Both the position numbers and the translations under genes were made by a program. A DNA stretch of 64,000 nt from Paractinoplanes lichenicola (GTDB lineage Bacteria; Actinomycetota; Actinomycetes; Mycobacteriales; Micromonosporaceae). Location: contig NZ_JAENHO010000007.1 in NCBI RefSeq assembly GCF_016785085.1, forward strand, positions 1 to 64,000, written 5' to 3'. Under the pieces are notes generated by a model. It ran no database searches and had not been told where the DNA came from. It worked only from the letters and a program-made list of their open reading frames with translations. Shown here one piece after another: positions 49,905-58,340 of the stretch (within the stretch, counting starts at the first letter, position 1; the number at the start of each line of letters is the position of its first letter).

Positions 49905-51497
49905 ATGTCATCCAGTTCAACGACCGCGCCGGCCGGTCACCCCCGGCGGTGGGTCATCCTCGGCGTGCTGGTCATCAGCCTGCTGGTGGTCGTGCTCGAC
50001 AATACGATCCTGAACGTCGCGCTGCGCACGATCGCCGACCCGGAGCACGGCCTCGGGGCCACGCAGAGCGAGCTCGAGTGGGCGATCAACTCTTACACCC
50101 TGGTCTTCGCGGGCCTGCTGTTCACCGCGGGCATCCTGGCCGACCGTCTGGGCCGCCGGATCACGCTGGTCACCGGTCTCGCGATCTTCGCGCTGGCCTC
50201 GCTGATCTCCACCTACGCCGACACGGCCAACCAGCTGATCGCGGCCCGCGCGCTGATGGGTCTGGGCGCCGCCGCCGTCATGCCGGCCACCCTCTCGATC
50301 ATCGCCAACGTCTTCACCCCGCAGGAGCGCCCGCGCGCCATCGGCATCTGGGCCGGCGCCGTCGGCCTCGGCGTGGCCATCGGCCCGATCGTCGGCGGCC
50401 TGCTGCTTGAGCACTTCTGGTGGGGCTCGGTCTTCCTGATCAACGTGCCGATCGCGCTGGCCGGCGTGTTCCTCGTCAGCTTCCTGGTGCCCGAGTCGCG
50501 CGATCCGCGCCCGAACCGGATCGACATCCCGGGCGTCCTGCTCTCGATCGTCGGCCTCACCCTGCTCACGTACGGTGTGATCGAGGGCGGCGAGGCCGGG
50601 TTCGGCGACCCCAAGGCGTGGGGCACGCTGGCCGGCGCCGTGGTCGTCCTGGCCGCGTTCGTCTGGTGGGAGCTGCGCACCGAGTTCCCGTCGCTCGACG
50701 TGCGGCTGTTCCGCAACCGCACCTTCTCGGCCTCCACGGGCGTCATCGGCCTGGTCTTCTTCGCCGCGATGGGCGCGATGTTCTTCGGCGCGTTCTACCT
50801 GCAGCTGGTGCGTGACTACGGCCCGCTCGCCTCGGGTGCGCTGTTCGTCCCGTTCGCCGTGGCCCAGATGGTCTTCGCCCCGCGCAGCGCCGCGATGGTC
50901 AAGCGCTTCGGCCCCAAGCTGGTCAGCACGGTCGGCCTGCTGCTGGTCGCGGCCGGCCTGACGGTCTGGATCTTCATCGGCCAGGACACCCCGATCTGGG
51001 TGGTCGGCGCCGCGTTCTTCATCATGGGCGTCGGCATGGCCAACGTGATGCCGCCCGCCACCGAGTCGATCATGTCGGCCCTGCCGCGCGAGAAGGCCGG
51101 CGTCGGCTCGGCCGTCAGCAACACGATCCGCCAGCTCGGCGGCGCGCTCGGCGTGGCCGTGCTCGGCGCGGTGCTCAGCTCGGTCTACCGCAACAACCTC
51201 GGCAACGTGACCGACGGCCTGCCCGGCCCGGCGGCCGACGCGGCCCGCGAGTCGATCTCCGGGGCGTACGGGGTCGCCGAGCAGGCCGGCGCGGCCGTGC
51301 CGCAGCTGATCCCGGCGGCCAACGCGGCCTTCCTCGACGCCATGCACTACGCGTCGATCGGGTCGGCGGTGTTCGCCGTGCTGGGCGCCGTGGTGGCCCT
51401 GCTCTGGCTGCCCGGCAAGCGTCCGGCCGATGCCCCGAAGCCGACCTCCGACGAGGGGCTGGCCGAGGAGCAAGGCATCGAGCTGGTCGAAGCGTGA
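49905..51497 (+). CDS. DHA2-family MFS drug exporter
   Basis: A 530-aa transporter with 14 helices. Recognisable motifs are LVVVLDNTILNVALRTIADP (motif D1, about 28), the loop GILADRLGRRITLVTGLAIF (motif A, about 78) and motif C around GAVGLGVAIGPIVGGLLLEH (about 152). Close relatives export antibiotics and dyes. It is cotranscribed with a TetR gene 13 bp downstream and preceded by two candidate TetR operators. Confidence 0.95.
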   Translation: MSSSSTTAPAGHPRRWVILGVLVISLLVVVLDNTILNVALRTIADPEHGLGATQSELEWAINSYTLVFAGLLFTAGILADRLGRRITLVTGLAIFALASLISTYADTANQLIAARALMGLGAAAVMPATLSIIANVFTPQERPRAIGIWAGAVGLGVAIGPIVGGLLLEHFWWGSVFLINVPIALAGVFLVSFLVPESRDPRPNRIDIPGVLLSIVGLTLLTYGVIEGGEAGFGDPKAWGTLAGAVVVLAAFVWWELRTEFPSLDVRLFRNRTFSASTGVIGLVFFAAMGAMFFGAFYLQLVRDYGPLASGALFVPFAVAQMVFAPRSAAMVKRFGPKLVSTVGLLLVAAGLTVWIFIGQDTPIWVVGAAFFIMGVGMANVMPPATESIMSALPREKAGVGSAVSNTIRQLGGALGVAVLGAVLSSVYRNNLGNVTDGLPGPAADAARESISGAYGVAEQAGAAVPQLIPAANAAFLDAMHYASIGSAVFAVLGAVVALLWLPGKRPADAPKPTSDEGLAEEQGIELVEA

Positions 51498-51510
51498 CGC
51501 GTCGGTAACA

Positions 51511-52125
51511 ATGAACGACATGACCACTGCCTCGTTGGCCGGCCAGGAGCGCAAGGCTCCTGGCCGGCCCCGCAACGCCCAGGCCGACGAGGCGATTCTG
51601 CGCGCCGTGCTCGAGCTGCTCAGCGAAGGCCAGACCGTGGCCGCCATCTCGATCGAGGCGGTCGCCGCCCGGGCCGGGGTCGGCAAGGCCACGATCTATC
51701 GCCGCTGGGCCAACAAGGAAGCCCTGATCATCGACGCCGTCGCGGCGATGAAGGGCCCGCTGCCGGCGCTGGCCGGCGAGTCCGTCCGCGACGACCTGGT
51801 CACGCTGATCACGGCGAACCGCAGCGGTCACGCGCGCGGCTTCAGCAAGGTGACCGCCTGCCTGCTGCCCGAGCTGCTGCGCGACGACTCGATCGTGGAG
51901 ATGTACAAGGCCGTGACCGAGCCGCGGCGGGAGCTGATGCGCTCGGTGCTGCGCCGCGGCATCGCGACCGGCGAGCTGCGCGACGACCTCGACATCGAGC
52001 TCACGCTGCTGATGCTGACCGGGCCGTCGATGATGCACGGGCTGTTCCAGTGGCAGCCGCGGGTGCCCGACGAGGGCTTCGTGGAGAAGCTGGTCGACGG
52101 CGTCCTGCGCGGCGCGGCGGCCTGA
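51511..52125 (+). CDS. TetR-family regulator of the exporter
   Basis: A 204-aa repressor with an Arg/Pro-rich N-terminal arm (RKAPGRPRNAQADEAIL) and helix-turn-helix AISIEAVAARAGVGKATIYR followed by RWANKEALI (about 45-75). The C-terminal domain is of the TetR_C type (LLPELLRDDSIVEMYKAVTE). ATG 51511 or 51520 starts it. As second gene after the exporter, it likely binds the ACGGAAC-type dyads upstream and is relieved by an exported substrate. A strong hairpin ends the transcript. Confidence 0.92.
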   Translation: MNDMTTASLAGQERKAPGRPRNAQADEAILRAVLELLSEGQTVAAISIEAVAARAGVGKATIYRRWANKEALIIDAVAAMKGPLPALAGESVRDDLVTLITANRSGHARGFSKVTACLLPELLRDDSIVEMYKAVTEPRRELMRSVLRRGIATGELRDDLDIELTLLMLTGPSMMHGLFQWQPRVPDEGFVEKLVDGVLRGAAA

Positions 52126-52144
52126 CCCGGCATTCGAAAACGAG

Positions 52145-52179
52145 AACCGGGCGTGGGCCTCGAAGGCAGCCACGCCCGG
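52145..52179 (+). terminator. Hairpin after the exporter/TetR operon
   Basis: ACCGGGCGTGG (52145-52155) pairs perfectly with CCACGCCCGGT (52169-52179) across a 13-nt loop, 20 bp past the TetR stop. No U-run follows. Confidence 0.7.
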
Positions 52180-52472
52180 TACTCGCCGTCCGGATTCCGT
52201 GTCGCTCACGCCCCCGTGCGGGAACGACCCCCCGTTATCGGATCCGTCCGGCACCACCTACTTTGCGGCACATCCGGCGCCCGCATGCGGAATCCGAACG
52301 AATCCGGATGTCTGATTCGCCCCCCGTACGTTCAGGGGAAACGCCCCGGGCCGTTCGGCTGACAACGCCCGCAACTTCTCAGGGTGCGGTCGTTGTCGAT
52401 CCACCGACACAACGTCCGGTACCGAACGACTAAGGTCGAACGTCCGACGTCCCGACCCCCGCGGGAGCCGCC
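52180..52472. other. Promoter gap before the NB-ARC gene
   Basis: About 290 bp without a gene. It is more balanced in composition than its neighbours and contains direct CGTCCG words and a CATCCGG...CCGGATG dyad (about 52269-52311). It probably carries the promoter of the following regulator-like gene. No confident -35/-10 was assigned. Confidence 0.4.
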
Positions 52473-53903
52473 GTGTCGCAGTTCGCCGTGCTGCCCGACC
52501 CCGGCCAGGCCCAGACCCTGGACGAGGTCGCGAGCTGCCTGCGCATGCTCAAGACCTGGGCCGGCAACCCGTCGTACGAGACGATCGCCGCCCGGGTCAA
52601 CGCGGTGCGCCCGGCGGGTGAGCAGGTCGGCAAGACCACCGTCGTCGACTGCTTCCGCGCGGGCCGCCGCCGGCTCGACCCCGACCTGGTCGTGGCGGTC
52701 GTCGAGGCCCTGCACGACGACGTCGGCTACACCACCCAGTGGCGTCAGGCCCTGCGCGTGGTCAGCGGCGAGACCCGCGCCGACGCCCAGGTGCGGGTGC
52801 TCAACGCGCTGCCGCCCGACCCGCCGGGCCTGATCACCCGGGCCAGTGTCGAACCGGCCCCGGTGACGGTGCTCTCCGGCATGGCCGGCGCGGGCAAGAC
52901 GCAGCTCGCCGTGCACCTGGCCCACGAGCTGGCCGCGGCCGGTCCGTTCGACCGGGTGCTGGTGGTCAACCTGCGGGGCTGCCACCCCGACCAGCCGCCC
53001 GTCGAGCCGGGCGCGGTCCTCGACGGCTTCCTGCGCCTGCTCGGCATGGCCGGTCAGCACGTGCCGCACGGCCTGCCCGCCCGGGCCACCTCGTTCCGGC
53101 TGCGGCTGACCGGCACGCGCTCGCTGATCCTGCTCGACGACGCGGCCGACGAGGCCCAGGTGCGCCCGCTGCTGCCCGACACCCCCGGCAGCATCACCCT
53201 GATCACCAGCCGGCGCCGCCTCGACGGCCTGACCGGCGCGCGGCAGGTGCCGGTCGACGTGTTCACCCCGGCCGAGGCCCACGCCTACCTGCGGGCCGCG
53301 GTGCCCGAGATCCCGGCCGGCCCCGACCCGGCGGCCGTCGACCGCATCGCCGGCACGTGCGGCTATCTGCCCCTCGCGCTCGCGCTCGTGACCGGCCACA
53401 TGCGCAAACGCCCCGGCTGGACGCTCACCGACCACGCCGACTGGCTGGCCGAGCGCCGCCGCACGGGCCGCCTCGACCCCGGCGTGCAGGCCGCGCTCGA
53501 CATCTCGTACCGCAACGTCTCCCCACGCGCCCGCGAGCTGCTCCGCCTGCTGGCCCAGCACCCCGGCCCCACGTTCGACGCCGACGCGGCCGATGCCCTG
53601 GCCGGCACGTGCATCCGCGACGAGCTGCGCGAGCTCGCCCTGCACCACCTCGTGCAGCCGGCCGCCCCCGGCCGCTGGTCGATCCACGAGCTGATCCGGG
53701 TCTACGCCGCGGGCCGCTCGGCCGACGAGGACCGCCGGGCCGACCGCCGGGCCGCCCTGACCCGCCTGCTCGACCACCTGCTGACCGCCCCCGAGGCCGC
53801 GGCCGACCTCTCCACAGCCGCCGACTTCGCCGCCGCCGAGGGCTGGCCCGACCACGCCGCCCGCCTGCGGCAACGCTCCTCAGAGATCGCCTGCCAGGCC
53901 TGA
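52473..53903 (+). CDS. Short NB-ARC (STAND) ATPase without TPR domain
   Basis: A 476-aa AfsR-like signal ATPase. Residues 1-90 form a helical DNA-binding-like domain (SCLRMLKTWAGNPSYETIAA ... KTTVVDCFRAGRRRLDPDL). An NB-ARC module follows: Walker A SGMAGAGKTQLAVHLA (about 135), Walker B SLILLDDAADEAQ (about 216), sensor ITLITSRRRLDGL and GLPL-type CGYLPLALALV. A winged helix ends near residue 425. The tetratricopeptide part of typical family members (several hundred residues) is absent. GTG 52473 has GGGAG upstream. It is probably a transcriptional switch; its target is unknown. Confidence 0.85.
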   Translation: MSQFAVLPDPGQAQTLDEVASCLRMLKTWAGNPSYETIAARVNAVRPAGEQVGKTTVVDCFRAGRRRLDPDLVVAVVEALHDDVGYTTQWRQALRVVSGETRADAQVRVLNALPPDPPGLITRASVEPAPVTVLSGMAGAGKTQLAVHLAHELAAAGPFDRVLVVNLRGCHPDQPPVEPGAVLDGFLRLLGMAGQHVPHGLPARATSFRLRLTGTRSLILLDDAADEAQVRPLLPDTPGSITLITSRRRLDGLTGARQVPVDVFTPAEAHAYLRAAVPEIPAGPDPAAVDRIAGTCGYLPLALALVTGHMRKRPGWTLTDHADWLAERRRTGRLDPGVQAALDISYRNVSPRARELLRLLAQHPGPTFDADAADALAGTCIRDELRELALHHLVQPAAPGRWSIHELIRVYAAGRSADEDRRADRRAALTRLLDHLLTAPEAAADLSTAADFAAAEGWPDHAARLRQRSSEIACQA

Positions 53904-53940
53904 GCCGTCAGCCCTTCGGGGTCGGCCGGAAACGAGACGC

Positions 53941-54216
53941 GCGGCGCACAACCCTTCGACCAGTCCGTGGGCCGCCACCGCCCTCGTCGTCTCGCTTTTC
54001 GGGCTGACGACCTTCGTCGCGGCACCGATCGGCGCGGTGCTCGGCCACGTCGCCGTCCGCAAGGTCCGCGGTACCGGCCTCGGCGGGCAGTCGATGGCCC
54101 GCTGGGCCATCGTCATCGGCTGGTCGATCACCGTCGTCTATTCGCTGTCGACGTTTCTCCTGGTTCTCTGGATCGTCGTCCGGGGAATCACGATCTACGA
54201 GTTCTTCACCAACTGA
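53941..54216 (+). pseudogene. DUF4190 membrane protein remnant
   Basis: The frame ending TGA at 54214-54216 encodes SPWAATALVVSLFGLTTFVA, a GLGGQSMARWAIVIGWSITV helix and a final membrane helix, the two-helix pattern of DUF4190. It has no ATG or GTG start upstream. The Pro/Gln-rich leader expected before it appears in a neighbouring frame (QPFDQSVG near 53950). This fits an N-terminally truncated or frameshifted copy just after the NB-ARC gene. Its end overlaps the convergent GNAT gene by 22 bp. Confidence 0.6.
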
Positions 54217-54737
54217 GACGCCGCGGGCCGCAGGCCGAGCCACTGGTCGGCGTCCCAGGCCCGGAACCGCTCGACCTCGGCGAACCCCAGCCTCGCGGCC
54301 AGGCGCATCGAGGCCACGTTGGCGGTCTGGGTGGCCAGCACGACCGGCTCGCCCAAGGCGTCGTCCACCCAGTCCAGGGCGGCCTTGCATGCCTCAGCGG
54401 CGTAGCCCGAGCCCCAAGCCCGTGGCAGGAAGAGATAGCCTAGGTCGACCTTGCCCACGGCGGCCGGGCGGTGCCGGTCGTGGCGCCGCAGCAGGACCTG
54501 GCCGATCATCCCCCCGTCGAGCTCGACGACGAAGCTCCCGGGCCACTGCTCGGGCACCGCGGGCAACTCGCCCTCGACATCCTCGCGCGGCCGGGCACCG
54601 CCCAGATAGGTGTTCACCTCGGGCGAGGTCAGCAACTCGACGAACGCGGGCCGGTCGCGGGCCTCCGACGCGCGCAGCACGAGCCGCTCGGTCCGGATCG
54701 GAGCGGGTGGCCAGGCGACGGGTCCGAGCTCAGTCAT
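54195..54737 (-). CDS. GNAT-family N-acetyltransferase
   Basis: A 180-aa acetyltransferase of the RimJ/RimL type: RTERLVLRASEARDRPAFVE at the start, VDLGYLFLPRAWGSGYAAEA (acetyl-CoA-binding loop, about 105) and ANVASMRLAARLGFAEVERF near the end. ATG 54737 was chosen from the conserved spacing to RTERL. The acceptor (ribosomal protein N-terminus or small amine) cannot be assigned. Confidence 0.9.
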   Translation of the reverse strand: MTELGPVAWPPAPIRTERLVLRASEARDRPAFVELLTSPEVNTYLGGARPREDVEGELPAVPEQWPGSFVVELDGGMIGQVLLRRHDRHRPAAVGKVDLGYLFLPRAWGSGYAAEACKAALDWVDDALGEPVVLATQTANVASMRLAARLGFAEVERFRAWDADQWLGLRPAASQLVKNS

Positions 54738-54807
54738 GGCGGCCAGCCAACCACACGGGCGTAAATCGGTGTTGTGGCGGTCGGGGTCCGTGTTCAATGG
54801 CGGCGTG

Positions 54808-55341
54808 GTGGATGTGCTGGTGTTGCACGGGTCGCCGGGGTCGGGGAAGAGCACCCTGGCGCGGGCCCTGTCCGAGACGCTCGCGCAGGCCGGGGTGGCG
54901 CACGGCGTCGTCGACCTCGATGACCTGAGCATTGTGTATCCGTATGCGGGGCGGCAGTTCCCGCGCGACAACCTGCGTGCCGTCTGGCCCAACTATCAGG
55001 CCGTCGCGCCTGACATGAAGCTGATCATTCCGCTCGTGTTCGCCGATGAGGCCGAGGTCGGGCTGACGCGTGACGCCGTGCCCGGGGCGCGGTTCATCAT
55101 CTGCGAGACGACCGCGCCCGTCGAGGTGCTCAAGCGGCGGGTCACCGAGCGCGAGCCCACCGACGAGTGGCGCGAGCGGCTGCGTGGCCTGATCGACCTC
55201 TTCCACTCACGCGACGACCGTGAGCGCATCCGGCACTTCCTGGTCAGCACCCACCCCGTCCCGGTCGAGGAGTCGGTGCGCGAGATCCTCGACAAGGCCG
55301 GGTGGTCAGGGCTTGCGGGCGCTGACGAGCCGGGTCGGTAG
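54808..55341 (+). CDS. P-loop nucleoside-kinase-like ATPase
   Basis: A 177-aa P-loop protein: VLVLHGSPGSGKSTLARALS (Walker A near residue 10), a VVDLDDLSIVYPYAGRQFPR substrate segment, ARFIICETTAPVEVLKRRVT and a lid-like Arg cluster. It resembles small adenylyl-sulfate/shikimate-type kinases. The substrate is unknown. Start GTG 54808; GTG 54805 and 54790 are in frame. Its last 36 bp overlap the convergent methyltransferase gene. Confidence 0.8.
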   Translation: MDVLVLHGSPGSGKSTLARALSETLAQAGVAHGVVDLDDLSIVYPYAGRQFPRDNLRAVWPNYQAVAPDMKLIIPLVFADEAEVGLTRDAVPGARFIICETTAPVEVLKRRVTEREPTDEWRERLRGLIDLFHSRDDRERIRHFLVSTHPVPVEESVREILDKAGWSGLAGADEPGR

Positions 55342-56016
55342 CCACGGGCCCGACCACCACTGCCGCCAGCCCAGGCCGCGCCGCGAGACGTCTTGCAGAC
55401 CCAGCTCGCGCGCCCGCTGCTCGTACTGGTGGGTGTGGCTGAGGTCGGCCAGCAGCAGCCGCCCGCCGGGGCGCAGCACCCGCACGGCCTCGGTCACGGC
55501 CTTGTCCCGATCGGCGGCCGCCTTCAGGTTGTGCAGCGCGATGTTCGAGACGACCAGGTCGAAGGACTCGTCGGGGAACGGCAGGGCGGTGACGTTCGCG
55601 GTCTCGACCGACACCACGTCGGCGACCCCGGCCGCGGCGGCGTTGCGCAGCGTGGCCTCGGGGTCGTTGCCCGACTGGTCGCCGGTGCGCCACAGGTCGA
55701 CGCCGACCGCCCGGCCCTTCGGCACCCGCAGCGCGGCCGAGATGAGCAGGGCGCCGCGGCCGCAGCCGAGGTCGAGCACCTCCTCGTCGCCGTCCAGGCC
55801 GAGGCCGTCGAGCAGGCGCGCCCACACGACGAACTTGCCCTGCCGCGACGCGTAGAAGCCGAGCGCGCAGCACGCGCCGATCGCGGCCACGCCGAGCAGC
55901 GGCCACAGGCTGCCGGTGAGGACGGTCTGCACCACGCCGGCGATCATCAGCAGGACCGGGAAGGCCAGCAGGCGCGGCGCGTCGAAGCCGTAGCTGCCGG
56001 GGGGACGTTCAGACAT
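55306..56016 (-). CDS. Membrane-anchored class I methyltransferase
   Basis: A 236-aa protein with two N-terminal membrane helices (LLAFPVLLMIAGVVQTVLTG, LWPLLGVAAIGACCALGFYA) followed by a SAM-binding domain. That domain has EEVLDLGCGRGALLISAAL (motif I, about 80), VGVDLW, ALPFPDESFDLVVSNIALHN (about 145) and VLRPGGRLLLADLSH. It is translated from ATG 56016, inside the end of the regulator gene. Third gene of a membrane/regulator/methyltransferase operon; its lipid or protein substrate is unknown. Confidence 0.9.
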   Translation of the reverse strand: MSERPPGSYGFDAPRLLAFPVLLMIAGVVQTVLTGSLWPLLGVAAIGACCALGFYASRQGKFVVWARLLDGLGLDGDEEVLDLGCGRGALLISAALRVPKGRAVGVDLWRTGDQSGNDPEATLRNAAAAGVADVVSVETANVTALPFPDESFDLVVSNIALHNLKAAADRDKAVTEAVRVLRPGGRLLLADLSHTHQYEQRARELGLQDVSRRGLGWRQWWSGPWLPTRLVSARKP

Positions 56017-56329
56017 CGGCCTCATCCTTCACGGGCAGGCGTGCGATAGCGGTCAGGGCGGCCAGATGCTTCCCGTACGCGCTGCGCCCGGCCGCGGTGA
56101 GCGAGAGCCACGTGCGTGGCCTTTTCCCGACGTAGCCCTTGCGCGCCTTCACGTAGCCCGCCTCGACCAGCAGGGTGATCTGGCGCGAGAGCACCGAGTC
56201 GCTGACCTCGACGGTGTCGCGGACGAAGGCGAACTCGGCCTTGTCGGCCGCGGCCAGGCAGGCCACGATGGACAACCGGATCGGCGAGTGGATGACCGCG
56301 TCGAGCTGGTGCCGCGGGTGCTCGGTCAT
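56009..56329 (-). CDS. Winged-helix regulator (HTH_34/MarR-like)
   Basis: A 106-aa compact regulator: HQLDAVIHSPIRLSIVACLA, FAFVRDTVEVSDSVLSRQIT and the wing YVKARKGYVGKRPRTWLSLT. It is overlapped on both sides (ATGA with the membrane gene, eight bases with the methyltransferase), so all three are coupled. The TTTCCAACTTGGAAA palindrome before the operon is its likely binding site, giving autoregulation. Confidence 0.88.
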   Translation of the reverse strand: MTEHPRHQLDAVIHSPIRLSIVACLAAADKAEFAFVRDTVEVSDSVLSRQITLLVEAGYVKARKGYVGKRPRTWLSLTAAGRSAYGKHLAALTAIARLPVKDEADV

Positions 56330-56745
56330 CGCGACCTCGCCGCGGCCGCGAACATCGGCAACGCCACGACCACGCCGGCCGGCACCCAGTACGCCACCCG
56401 GTCGGCGAAGAGCAGATGCCCGATCGCCGTGCCCGCCAGCCACAGGGCCGTCCACCAGAGCGTCGCCCGCAGATAGACCCGCCGGAAACCGCGCACCAGC
56501 ACCCGCTGCGGCAGCGCGTAGAACACGACGCTGACCAGGAACACGCCCCAGATCACGCCGATCACGACCGCCCAGAACCCGTGCACGAGGCCGCCCGCCG
56601 GGAAGAACACCAGCGAAGCCATCCCGTACGCGATCAGCGCCCGCCGCACCCAGCCGGAGTGCTCTCGCACGGCCGCTGTCGACTGATCGACCTCGGCCAG
56701 CGCCACGGCCGCCCAGCCCGGGCTCACGTCCTCGTCCCCCGTCAT
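56326..56745 (-). CDS. Small membrane protein, 139 aa
   Basis: A protein with four predicted helices in two pairs (LIAYGMASLVFFPAGGLVHG, VVIGVIWGVFLVSVVFYALP; LWWTALWLAGTAIGHLLFAD, VPAGVVVALPMFAAAA) and a soluble N-terminus. I do not recognise a named family, though such genes often accompany small winged-helix regulators in actinomycetes. First gene of the three-gene operon; the operator-like palindrome lies about 20 bp upstream. Confidence 0.8.
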   Translation of the reverse strand: MTGDEDVSPGWAAVALAEVDQSTAAVREHSGWVRRALIAYGMASLVFFPAGGLVHGFWAVVIGVIWGVFLVSVVFYALPQRVLVRGFRRVYLRATLWWTALWLAGTAIGHLLFADRVAYWVPAGVVVALPMFAAAARSR

Positions 56746-56765
56746 GCCCTCAGGCTACGGCAGAC

Positions 56766-56780
56766 TTTCCAACTTGGAAA
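56766..56780. promoter_or_regulatory. Palindrome before the membrane/regulator operon
   Basis: TTTCCAA-C-TTGGAAA is a perfect 15-bp dyad in the 35-bp gap between the stop of the ROK gene and the start of the membrane gene, where both read in the minus direction. It is a good candidate operator for the winged-helix regulator encoded in the operon. Confidence 0.6.
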
Positions 56781-57968
56781 CTAGTGAGCACTTTGAAAAG
56801 CGTCGAAGGCTCCCAGCGGGTCGGCGAGCAGGGCGGCGAAGCCGAGGTCGGCCGCGCCGAGCAGGGTGGCGTCGTCGGCCAGGGCGGAGACCGTGAGGCG
56901 GGCGCGCTCGCGGGAGACGGGCATGGCGTGGCGGGCGATGCGGGCCGACACCTGCGGGGCCGCGGCCGTGTAGACGTCGCGGAGCATGCCGCCGAAGACG
57001 ACCACGCCGGGGTTGAACAGGTTGATCAGGTTGGCCACGCCGATGCCCAGCCAGTCGCCGATCTCGGCCACGGCCGCGGCGGCTGCCGGGTCGCCGGCTT
57101 GGGCGTCGCGGGCGACCGCGCGGACGGCTTCGGCGCCGACCGGGCCCGGGGTGCGCCCGGCCGCCGCCAGCAGGGCGTACTCGCCGGTCTCGGCCTCCAG
57201 GCAGCCCTGCGAGCCGCACAGGCAGGGGCGGCCGTCGGCCGGGTTGACCAGCATGTGCCCGACCTCGCAGCCGTAGCCGCCGTCGCCGCCGAGCAGCTGG
57301 CCGCCGACCAGGATGCCGCCGCCCACGCCGACGTCGCCGTGCAGATAGATCAGGTCGGGCACGCCGACACCGGCGCCGCGCTCGAACTCGGCCAGCGCGC
57401 CCAGGTGGGCCTCGTTGCCGACGGCCACGGGACGGCCGGTGTCGAGGGCCCTGGCCAGCTCGGTGCCGAACGCCTGGTCGACCCAGCCCGTCGACGGGCC
57501 GTAGCGGACCATGCCGTCGCCGGGGCGGATCATGCCGCAGTAGGAGGCGCCGAGCCCCGCGCAGACCGAGCCGGGCGGGGCCGTGTCGAGCAGGGAACGG
57601 CCGAGGGCGGCCAGCTTGCGGACGACCGGGTCGAGGTCGGCCCCCGTACGGGTGCGGGCGGCCGAGCGGCGGTCGAGCACCGCGCCGCCCAGCCCGACCC
57701 GGGCCACGGTGAGCCGGTCGACCGCGACGTCGAAGGCCAGCACGAAGACGCCGGGGGAGGGGCGCACCACCAGCGACGGGCGCCCGGCCCCGGTCGTACC
57801 GGCCGGGTGTTGCTCGACGACGAGCCCGGCCGCGACCAGATCGGCCGTCAGGGCCAGGATCGTGCTGCGGTTGACGCCCATCCGCTCGGCCAGCGCGGCA
57901 CGCGAGAGCGGCCCGCTCACATGGACGTGGTGGAGCAGGGTTCCGAGGCTGGGCCGGTGTCTGTGCAT
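56781..57968 (-). CDS. ROK-family transcriptional repressor
   Basis: A 395-aa NagC/XylR-type regulator. The N-terminal winged helix (SRAALAERMGVNRSTILALT, about 22-42) is joined to a ROK sugar-kinase-like fold. Features are a glycine-rich loop (YLHGDVGVGGGILVGGQLLG, about 203) and the zinc-binding cluster in GCEVGHMLVN ... CLCGSQGCLEAE (about 233-262). Members repress sugar-uptake and catabolic genes. No sugar operon is adjacent, so the target is elsewhere. ATG 57968 (MHRHRPSLG) is the start. Confidence 0.93.
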   Translation of the reverse strand: MHRHRPSLGTLLHHVHVSGPLSRAALAERMGVNRSTILALTADLVAAGLVVEQHPAGTTGAGRPSLVVRPSPGVFVLAFDVAVDRLTVARVGLGGAVLDRRSAARTRTGADLDPVVRKLAALGRSLLDTAPPGSVCAGLGASYCGMIRPGDGMVRYGPSTGWVDQAFGTELARALDTGRPVAVGNEAHLGALAEFERGAGVGVPDLIYLHGDVGVGGGILVGGQLLGGDGGYGCEVGHMLVNPADGRPCLCGSQGCLEAETGEYALLAAAGRTPGPVGAEAVRAVARDAQAGDPAAAAAVAEIGDWLGIGVANLINLFNPGVVVFGGMLRDVYTAAAPQVSARIARHAMPVSRERARLTVSALADDATLLGAADLGFAALLADPLGAFDAFQSAH

Positions 57969-58045
57969 CCCACCGACATCAAACGCGGACGGAAAGCGAT
58001 TGCCAAGCCCCGCCGCGGGGAAACGAGACTCCGGGAGGTGTTCCG

Positions 58046-58294
58046 ATGAGTGACACTCACGGCATCGTCAACGTGGACGTCGCCCTGCGCCGGCAGGTCG
58101 ACGCCCTGACCCTGCGATTCCCCGACGTCGACAAGGCCGAGCTCGAGCAGCTCGTCCACGCGACCTACGACCGGCTCAAGGACGAGGCGGCCGTCGAGTC
58201 GCACCTCGTCTCGATGACCGAGGGACAGGTGACCGACGCGCTGCGCGCCCGCGGCGAGGAGGTCCACGTCCGCAGCGAGGACGCGGCCGAGTAG
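58046..58294 (+). CDS. Three-helix-bundle dimerisation protein, 82 aa
   Basis: An acidic helical protein: VNVDVALRRQVDALTLRFPD, VDKAELEQLVHATYDRLKDE, VTDALRARGEEVHVRSEDAA. It matches a small actinobacterial family annotated as a three-helix-bundle dimerisation domain. A perfect GGGAGG lies eight bases before ATG 58046. A strong hairpin follows the stop. Function is unknown. Confidence 0.8.
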   Translation: MSDTHGIVNVDVALRRQVDALTLRFPDVDKAELEQLVHATYDRLKDEAAVESHLVSMTEGQVTDALRARGEEVHVRSEDAAE

Positions 58295-58303
58295 CGACAA
58301 CGA

Positions 58304-58334
58304 AGTGCCCGGCCGTGACGCACGGCCGGGCACT
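58304..58334. terminator. Perfect 14-bp hairpin between convergent genes
   Basis: AGTGCCCGGCCGTG (58304-58317) and CACGGCCGGGCACT (58321-58334) pair perfectly around a three-base ACG loop. The stem ends six bases before the stop of the convergent phosphorylase gene, so it can serve both transcripts. Confidence 0.88.
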
Positions 58335-58340
58335 GCCGCG

